Source: an uncultured Faecalibacterium sp.
GTDB lineage: Bacteria > Bacillota > Clostridia > Oscillospirales > Ruminococcaceae
Length of the DNA: 9,266 nucleotides
Direction: 5' to 3'
NCBI GenBank assembly: GCA_934553285.1
Contig: CAKTFD010000086.1
Coordinates: 1 to 9,266 of the forward strand
The translations under genes were made by a program, and so were the position numbers. Positions 4,813 through 9,266 of this stretch are shown here, in pieces (position 1 is the stretch's first letter; each line of letters opens with the position of its first letter). The notes under the pieces were generated by a model that made no database searches, had not been told where the DNA came from, and was given only the letters and a program-made list of their open reading frames with translations.

Positions 4813-7155
4813 TCAGAACACCGCCACAGCAACCAGGCGCACCAGCAAAGCGCACAGCCACGCCACAAGGCACTGGTTCACCACCATGATGGTTGCCCAC
4901 TTGCTGCCCAGCTCCCGCTTGACGGATGCCACCGCCGCGATGCAGGGGGTGTACAGCAGGCAGAACACCAGCAGGGGCGCCGCCTGCGCCGGGGTAAGGG
5001 CCGCCGTGAGGGCGGCGGTAGAGCCGAACAGGATGAGCAGCGAGGATACTACGCTCTCCTTGGCCATAAAGCCGGTGATGAGGGCGGTGGAGATGCGCCA
5101 GTCCGCAAAGCCCAGCGGGGCAAACAGCGGGGCGATATCGCCTGCGATGCGGGCCAGGATGCTGGCCTGGGGGTCAGCGGTCAGCCGCAGCTGCAGGTCG
5201 AAGTTCTGCAAAAACCAGATGACGATGGTGGCCGCAAAGATGACCGTAAAGGCCTTCTGCAAAAAGTCCCGCGCCTTTTCCCACAGCAGCTGCGCCACGT
5301 TTTTCAGCCCCGGCAGGCGGTAGTTGGGCAGCTCCATAACAAAGGGCACAGCCTCGCCCTTGAACACGGTGCTCTTGAGCAGCAGCGCTGCCAGCACCCC
5401 CACCACGATGCCGGTAAAGTACAGCAGCACCATTACAAGGCCCGCGTACCGCGGGAAGAACGCCGCTGCAAACAGGCTGTAGATAGGCAGCTTTGCCGAG
5501 CAGCTCATAAACGGGGTGAGCAGGATGGTCATTTTGCGGTCGCGCTCCGAGGGCAGGGTGCGGCTGGCCATAACGCCGGGCACCGTACAGCCAAAGCCGA
5601 TCAGCATAGGCACGATGCTGCGCCCGGACAGACCGATGCGGCGCAGCAGCTTATCCATCACAAAGGCGACACGCGCCATGTAGCCGGTATCCTCCAGCAT
5701 GGAGAGGAAGAAGAACAGCACCACGATGATGGGCAAAAAGCTCAGCACGCTGCCCACGCCGGTAAAGATGCCATCGATGACCAGCGAGTGCACCGCCGCA
5801 TTGACGTTCCAGCTGGTAAGAGCGGCATCCACAAGGCCGGTCAGGGCATCGATGCCCATTTCCATCAGGTTCTGGAAAAACAGGCCGATCACATTGAAGG
5901 TGAGGAAGAACACCAGCCCCATGATGGCGATAAAGGCCGGGATGGCGGTGTATTTGCCGGTGAGGAATTTATCAATGCGGTTGGAGCGCAGCTGCTCCTT
6001 ACTTTCGTGAGGCTTGACCACCGTCTGCGCCACCAGCGCCTGGATAAAGGCAAAGCGCATATCCGCAATGGCGGCGGCACGGTCCAGCCCGCGCTCCTGC
6101 TCCATCTGCAGGATGATGTGTTCGATCATCTCTTTTTCGTTGGGGTCCAGCTTGAGTGCTTCCTCGATGCGGGGGTCGCCCTCCACCAGCTTGGTGGCGG
6201 CAAACCGCACCGGGATGCCCGCTGCCTTGGCGTGGTCCTCGATAAGATGCTGGATGCCGTGGATGCAGCGGTGCACCGCGCCGCCGTGGTCATCCTCGCT
6301 GCAAAAATCCATCCGGCCCGGGCGCTCCTGATACTTTGCCACATGGACGGCATGGTCCACCAGCTCGTCCACGCCCTCGTTTTTGGCGGCAGAGATGGGG
6401 ATGACCGGGATGCCCAGCATGGCTTCCATCTTGTTGATGCGCACCGTGCCGCCGTTGCCCCGCATCTCGTCCATCATGTTCAGCGCCAGCACCATGGGGA
6501 TATCCAGCTCCATCAGCTGCATGGTCAGGTAGAGGTTGCGCTCGATGTTGGTGGCATCCACGATATTGATGATGCCGGTGGGCTTTTCGCCGATGATGAA
6601 CTGCCGGGTCACGATCTCCTCGCTGGAATAGGGCGACATGGAGTAGATGCCCGGCAGGTCGGTGACCTCGGTCTCCGGGTGGCCCTTGATGGCACCGCTC
6701 TTGCGGTCCACCGTAACGCCCGGGAAGTTGCCCACATGCTGATTAGAGCCGGTGAGCTGGTTGAACAGGGTGGTCTTGCCGCAGTTCTGGTTGCCTGCCA
6801 GCGCAAAGGTAAGGGCCGTGCCCTCCGGCAGGGGATGCTCACCCTCCTTGGTATGGTACTTGCCGCCCTCGCCAAGGCCCGGATGATCCACCATCTTATC
6901 TTCCACCGGGATATGTACCGCCGGGGCATGCTTTGTGGGGGTGATGTCGATCTGTGCGGCATCGTCCAGCCGGAGGGTCAGCTCGTAGCCGTGGATGCGC
7001 AGCTCCATGGGGTCGCCCATGGGTGCCAGCTTGACCAGGGTGACCTCCGCCCCCGGGATAAGCCCCATATCCAGAAAATGCTGCCGCAGTGCACCGGCGC
7101 CGCCCACTGTATCCACAATGGCGCTTTCGCCGATCTGTAACTCTTTTAACGTCAT
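4813..7155 (-). CDS. feoB: fused FeoA-FeoB ferrous iron transport protein
   Basis: This 780-residue protein (from ATG 7155) imports Fe(II) across the inner membrane. Residues 1-73 are an SH3-like FeoA domain (MTLKELQIGESA...FLDMGLIPGAEV). A linker with five His (76-113) joins it to the G domain: G1 GNQNCGKT (121-128), switch I with GVTVD (146-150), G3 DLPG (166-169), G4 NMMD (226-229) and G5 SAAK (255-258). A helical GDI-like segment (about 290-400) leads to the membrane part (403-780) with gate motifs GFGCTVPG (521-528), SCSAKLPIY (551-559) and MAKESVVSSL (697-706). A TTG 24 nt further upstream keeps the frame open but lacks an RBS; the ATG has AGAAGG 8 nt upstream and starts a canonical FeoA domain. 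FeoA-FeoB fusions are known in other bacteria. The gene is monocistronic and probably iron-regulated. Confidence 0.96.
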   Translation of the reverse strand: MTLKELQIGESAIVDTVGGAGALRQHFLDMGLIPGAEVTLVKLAPMGDPMELRIHGYELTLRLDDAAQIDITPTKHAPAVHIPVEDKMVDHPGLGEGGKYHTKEGEHPLPEGTALTFALAGNQNCGKTTLFNQLTGSNQHVGNFPGVTVDRKSGAIKGHPETEVTDLPGIYSMSPYSSEEIVTRQFIIGEKPTGIINIVDATNIERNLYLTMQLMELDIPMVLALNMMDEMRGNGGTVRINKMEAMLGIPVIPISAAKNEGVDELVDHAVHVAKYQERPGRMDFCSEDDHGGAVHRCIHGIQHLIEDHAKAAGIPVRFAATKLVEGDPRIEEALKLDPNEKEMIEHIILQMEQERGLDRAAAIADMRFAFIQALVAQTVVKPHESKEQLRSNRIDKFLTGKYTAIPAFIAIMGLVFFLTFNVIGLFFQNLMEMGIDALTGLVDAALTSWNVNAAVHSLVIDGIFTGVGSVLSFLPIIVVLFFFLSMLEDTGYMARVAFVMDKLLRRIGLSGRSIVPMLIGFGCTVPGVMASRTLPSERDRKMTILLTPFMSCSAKLPIYSLFAAAFFPRYAGLVMVLLYFTGIVVGVLAALLLKSTVFKGEAVPFVMELPNYRLPGLKNVAQLLWEKARDFLQKAFTVIFAATIVIWFLQNFDLQLRLTADPQASILARIAGDIAPLFAPLGFADWRISTALITGFMAKESVVSSLLILFGSTAALTAALTPAQAAPLLVFCLLYTPCIAAVASVKRELGSKWATIMVVNQCLVAWLCALLVRLVAVAVF

Positions 7156-7194
7156 ATATCTGACCTTCTTTTTTTCCAATTGACTGCATCGGCG

Positions 7195-7246
7195 TGTTAG
7201 TCGATGTTAACAAGTGTAGTATAGGCTAACTCTTTAAAGATGTCAA
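7195..7246 (-). promoter_or_regulatory. feoAB promoter with DtxR/IdeR-like iron-box half sites
   Basis: On the minus strand, TTGACA (7241-7246) and TATACT (7218-7223) are 17 nt apart, a near-consensus promoter. AGGCTAAC (7223-7230, plus strand) overlaps the -10 box and spacer and matches the core of the DtxR/IdeR operator consensus (TTAGGTTAGGCTAACCTAA); I count 12 of 19 positions over the full box. A second site, TGTTA-N8-TAACA (7195-7212), straddles the expected start near 7211. A metal-dependent repressor of this class is a reasonable regulator, by inference. The promoter call is firm; the operator call is tentative. Confidence 0.8.
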
Positions 7247-7262
7247 TAGAAAAATAGGCACA

Positions 7263-7401
7263 AACTCCCTCAGTCAAAGCCTGGCGGCTTTGCCAGCTCC
7301 CTCGGGGAGGGAGCCTCTGGCGATGCGGGCAAGTTTTCGTTTTTGCCAAAGGCCCCATCTCTGAGGGGGCTGGCGCGGCGGCAGCCGCGACTGGGGGAGT
7401 T
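7263..7401. repeat. structured intergenic repeat, copy 1 (MITE-like, terminal inverted repeats)
   Basis: The element is bounded by AACTCCCTCAGTC and its near inverted repeat GACTGGGGGAGTT. The first 60 bases match copy 2 (from 8762) at 58 positions, and an inner block around 7345-7373 also matches. It folds into serial hairpins: CAAAGCC/GGCTTTG (7275-7292), GCTCCCTC/GAGGGAGC (7295-7313), GCCCC/GGGGC (about 7352-7370) and CGCGGC/GCCGCG (7374-7389). There is no coding capacity, no transposase and no clear target-site duplication. It fills most of the feoAB-galE gap. Confidence 0.85.
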
Positions 7402-7459
7402 CAGCCGCCCCCCTTGGGGGAGGTGGCATCGCGCAGCGATGACAGAGGGGGTAGGCAGC
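7402..7459. repeat. extra 3'-arm module attached to repeat copy 1
   Basis: Immediately after the closing inverted repeat of copy 1 is a second unit with the same logic: a CCCCCC/GGGGG run pair (7408-7420), then GGCATCGCGCAGCGATGAC with stem CATCGC/GCGATG (7427-7441), then a G-rich end (7446-7451). It resembles the 3' arm of copy 2 (8889-8919) more than that of copy 1, so copy 1 looks composite. It runs up to the galE terminator. Confidence 0.6.
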
Positions 7460-7500
7460 AAAAAAGCACCGCACACGCCCCGGCGGGGATGTGCGGTGCT
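7460..7500 (-). terminator. Rho-independent terminator of galE
   Basis: A 10-bp perfect outer stem (7465-7474 with 7491-7500) encloses a 4-bp CCCC/GGGG inner stem. Read on the minus strand it is followed by T6 (7460-7465). It begins 12 nt past the galE stop and touches the repeat module at 7402-7459. Confidence 0.92.
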
Positions 7501-7512
7501 CTGTTTTGCAGT

Positions 7513-8538
7513 TTACTTTACGGTATGGTAGCCATCGGGGTTGTTCTTCTGCCAGTTCCAGCTGTCAGCACACATCTCCTCGATGCCGTACTCGGCTACC
7601 CAGCCCAGCTCATTCTTGGCCTTGGTGGGGTCGGCGTAGCACTCGGCGATATCGCCGGGGCGGCGGGCCTCGATCACGTAGGGGATCTCCTTGCCGCAGG
7701 CCTTGGAGAAGGCGTGGATGACATCCAGCACGCTGTAGCCCTTACCGGTGCCCAGGTTGCAGATGAACAGGCCGCAGCCCGTTTCCAGCTTACGGATGGC
7801 GCACACATGGCCGCGGGCCAGATCCACTACGTGGATGTAGTCGCGCACGCCGGTGCCGTCCGGGGTGGGGTAGTCGTTGCCAAAGACATGGACCTTTTCC
7901 AGCTTGCCCACAGCCACCTTGGCGATGTAGGGCATGAGGTTATTGGGGATGCCGTTGGGATCCTCGCCGATGAGGCCGCTCTTGTGGGCACCGATGGGGT
8001 TGAAGTAGCGCAGCAGCGCCACATTCAGGCTGGGATCTGCCTTGCAGACATCCTGCAGGATGCGCTCGGTAAAGGCCTTGGTGGTGCCGTAGGGGTTGGT
8101 GGTAGCACCCACGGGGAAGTCCTCGGTGATGGGCACACTGGCGGGGTCGCCGTAAACGGTAGCAGAGGAACTGAACACAAAGTTGTGGCAGTTATGGCGG
8201 CGCATCACATCCAGGATGACCAGGGTGCAGTTGAGGTTATTGTAATAGTATTCGATCGGCTTGGACACGCTCTCGCCCACAGCCTTGTAAGCTGCGAACT
8301 GGATCACAGCGCTGATATCCGGGCACTCGGAGAAGATCTTTTCCACATCCTCGTGGCGGGTCATATCGGCCTTGTAGAAGCGGAAGTCCTTGCCGGTGAT
8401 CTGCTTTACACGATCCAGTACCACCGGGGAAGCGTTGTAGTAATTATCTGCGACCACGATATCGTAGCCAGCGTTCAGCAGTTCGATGCAGGTGTGGCTG
8501 CCGATGTAACCAGCACCGCCGGAAACCAAAATTGCCAT
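7513..8538 (-). CDS. galE: UDP-glucose 4-epimerase
   Basis: This 341-residue protein of normal GalE length interconverts UDP-galactose and UDP-glucose in the cytoplasm using bound NAD+, in the Leloir pathway and in supply of UDP-galactose for glycans. The N-terminal Rossmann motif GGAGYIGSH (7-15) and acidic D31 bind NAD. FAAYKAVGESV (81-91) and SSSATVYG (123-130) are family blocks. The SDR catalytic pair is Y150 and K154 (NPYGTTK) with a serine in SSS (123-125). RYFNPIGAHKSGLIGEDPNG and RDYIHVVDLARGH are typical substrate-domain motifs. The ATG (8536-8538) has AGAGAGG 9 nt upstream. It sits downstream of the galM-like gene on the same strand, but a terminator and repeat copy 2 intervene, so it is likely transcribed alone. 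I found no convincing promoter in 8539-8760; TTGCAG-17-TATCCT is a weak candidate. Confidence 0.97.
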   Translation of the reverse strand: MAILVSGGAGYIGSHTCIELLNAGYDIVVADNYYNASPVVLDRVKQITGKDFRFYKADMTRHEDVEKIFSECPDISAVIQFAAYKAVGESVSKPIEYYYNNLNCTLVILDVMRRHNCHNFVFSSSATVYGDPASVPITEDFPVGATTNPYGTTKAFTERILQDVCKADPSLNVALLRYFNPIGAHKSGLIGEDPNGIPNNLMPYIAKVAVGKLEKVHVFGNDYPTPDGTGVRDYIHVVDLARGHVCAIRKLETGCGLFICNLGTGKGYSVLDVIHAFSKACGKEIPYVIEARRPGDIAECYADPTKAKNELGWVAEYGIEEMCADSWNWQKNNPDGYHTVK

Positions 8539-8761
8539 AGCCCAGTACCTCTCTCACGAATCATTTATAACATTGCTGCCAGGTGCATCCCGGCCTGCCT
8601 AAAGGATACCTCTTTTTGCGCTGTTCTGCAAGAGGCGCATTATTTATTTGGATGTATCTTTGTTGCACTTTTTAAACATACACTTTTGATTGAAAGAGAT
8701 TTTTTGCATCTTACACATGGAGAGAATGCGCCATTTGTGCAAAACAGAAAATTAGAGCGGG
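8539..8761. other. AT-rich leader region of galE, no gene seen
   Basis: This part of the 443-base galM-galE gap is AT-rich and has no plausible coding frame with an RBS. It should hold the galE promoter. Candidates are TTGCAG-17-TATCCT on the minus strand (8607-8635) and an AT-rich TTATAAAT closer to the start (8563-8570). Neither is a good match on both boxes. Confidence 0.4.
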
Positions 8762-8923
8762 AACTCCCTCAGTCAAAGCCTGACGGCTTTGCCAGCTCCC
8801 TCGGAGAGGGAGCCTCTGGCGCGCCCGCAAACTTTGCACTTTAGCTAGAAACTGTACCGCCATGCCAAAGGCCCCATCTTAGAGGGGGCTGGCATCGAGC
8901 ACAGCGAGATGACTGGGGGAGTT
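8762..8923. repeat. structured intergenic repeat, copy 2 (MITE-like, terminal inverted repeats)
   Basis: The element is in the same orientation as copy 1 and bounded by AACTCCCTCAGTCA and TGACTGGGGGAGTT, which pair at 13 of 14 positions. The left 60 bases match copy 1 at 58 positions; the two differences lie in hairpin loops. The middle (about 8822-8861) is unrelated in sequence to copy 1. The last hairpin (8893-8911) pairs CATC-GA-GC with GC-GA-GATG around ACA, including tandem G-A mismatches. It lies between the galM terminator and the galE leader. Confidence 0.85.
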
Positions 8924-8935
8924 CTCCTGCCACGC

Positions 8936-8960
8936 AAAAAACGCCTGCCGGAGCAGACGT
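8936..8960 (-). terminator. Rho-independent terminator of the galM-like gene
   Basis: An 8-bp stem with one G-U pair (8941-8948 with 8953-8960, loop CGGA) is followed on the minus strand by T5-6 (8936-8941). It starts 21 nt past the stop codon and separates the galM-like gene from galE. Confidence 0.85.
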
Positions 8961-8981
8961 TTTTGCCTGGTGCATCATTTT

Positions 8982-9266
8982 TTAAAGTTTTCCGCACTGT
9001 TTGCCGGTAAAGAACCGCAAAGTAGTGGTGGCGCGGAACACCTTGCCTGCCCGCAGCACAGTGGAGGGGAACTCCGGGTGGGAGGGGCTGCAGGGGAAGT
9101 GCTGGGTCTCCAGTGCAAAGCCGCCGTATTTCTGCATGGGCTGGCCGCCCTTGCCCGGGGTGGGGCAGTTCTGCAAAAAATTGCCGGTATACAGCTGGAT
9201 GCCCGGCTGGGTGGTGTACAGCTTCATGCTGATGCCGGTCTTATCGCTGGTAGCCCAGGCGCAGAT
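8982..9266 (-). CDS. galM: aldose 1-epimerase (galactose mutarotase), C-terminal part (partial)
   Basis: The frame is open from the window edge to the TAA at 8982-8984, giving 94 residues; an internal ATG at 9225-9227 is not the true start. The visible part matches the end of GalM: ISMKLYTTQPGIQLYTGNF, a Lys-Gly segment, YGGFALETQ, then HPEFPSTVLRAGKVF and a final TTLRF strand. The family interconverts alpha and beta anomers of glucose and galactose, feeding the Leloir pathway. The Glu in ALETQ is, from what I know of the family, the catalytic base. The next motif reads HFPCSPSHPEFPS, where most relatives I recall have Asp instead of Cys. The catalytic His residues lie upstream, outside the window. 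galE is downstream on the same strand, which supports a galactose role. Confidence 0.88.
   Translation of the reverse strand: MCAWATSDKTGISMKLYTTQPGIQLYTGNFLQNCPTPGKGGQPMQKYGGFALETQHFPCSPSHPEFPSTVLRAGKVFRATTTLRFFTGKQCGKL

Noticed and set aside
5788..7140. 450-codon plus-strand open frame opposite feoAB
   Set aside because: It is antisense to a strongly conserved transporter gene, and the translation is His/Ala/Gly-rich without motifs.
7156..7179. TTG start 24 nt upstream of the chosen feoAB ATG
   Set aside because: It has no RBS, and its own codons contain the RBS for the ATG at 7155, where the FeoA domain begins.
7274..7476. Small minus-strand frames within repeat copy 1
   Set aside because: They lie wholly inside the repeat and terminator, with Pro/Arg-rich translation. 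Repeats like this commonly create spurious small frames.
8634..8732. 8-bp inverted repeat GGCGCATT ... AATGCGCC in the galE leader
   Set aside because: The arms are 83 nt apart with no supporting structure between them, so it is compatible with chance.
7414..8844. 476-codon plus-strand open frame opposite galE and through the repeats
   Set aside because: It is antisense to galE and runs through two non-coding repeat regions, with no credible start site.
7263..8923. CRISPR array
   Set aside because: There are only two units 1.5 kb apart with a gene between them, and internal hairpins with terminal inverted repeats rather than regular spacers.

Overview
The window looks like chromosomal DNA of a gut clostridium, most likely Faecalibacterium or a near relative in the Oscillospiraceae/Ruminococcaceae. 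Three things suggest this: GC-rich genes with AT-rich promoters, a two-subunit Fe-S L-serine dehydratase, and two copies of a short hairpin-rich intergenic repeat that I recall as common in these genomes. The assignment is inferred from sequence character, not from a search.

Layout, left to right. At 1-165 is the C-terminal end of a GntR/UTRA-type regulator (+). It converges with a small uncharacterised gene at 260-511 (-), and a hairpin lies between them. A tRNA-Arg(ACG) gene at 689-765 (-) has its own consensus promoter and terminator. The sdaAB-sdaAA pair at 2628-1069 (-) encodes L-serine dehydratase. It is divergent from tig (trigger factor, 2884-4188, +) across a 255-base control region. 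tig converges with a MarR-family regulator gene (4245-4679, -), and both share a bidirectional terminator. Upstream of marR on the same strand is a fused FeoA-FeoB ferrous iron transporter gene (4813-7155, -) with its own terminator and a consensus promoter that carries DtxR/IdeR-like half sites. Next come galE (7513-8538, -) and the 3' end of a galM-like gene (8982 to the window edge, -), each with its own terminator.

Functional links. sdaAB and sdaAA form one enzyme that turns serine into pyruvate and ammonia. galM and galE are neighbouring steps of galactose (Leloir) metabolism, but a terminator and a repeat separate them, so galE is probably its own transcription unit. marR sits just behind feoAB but has its own promoter. 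The rest is housekeeping content.

I found no phage, CRISPR, toxin-antitoxin or defence system. The most interesting signals are: (1) the structured repeat on both sides of galE, whose copies differ mainly in hairpin loops or keep pairing where stems differ; (2) a trigger factor with an altered ribosome-binding signature; and (3) the iron-box-like feo promoter.
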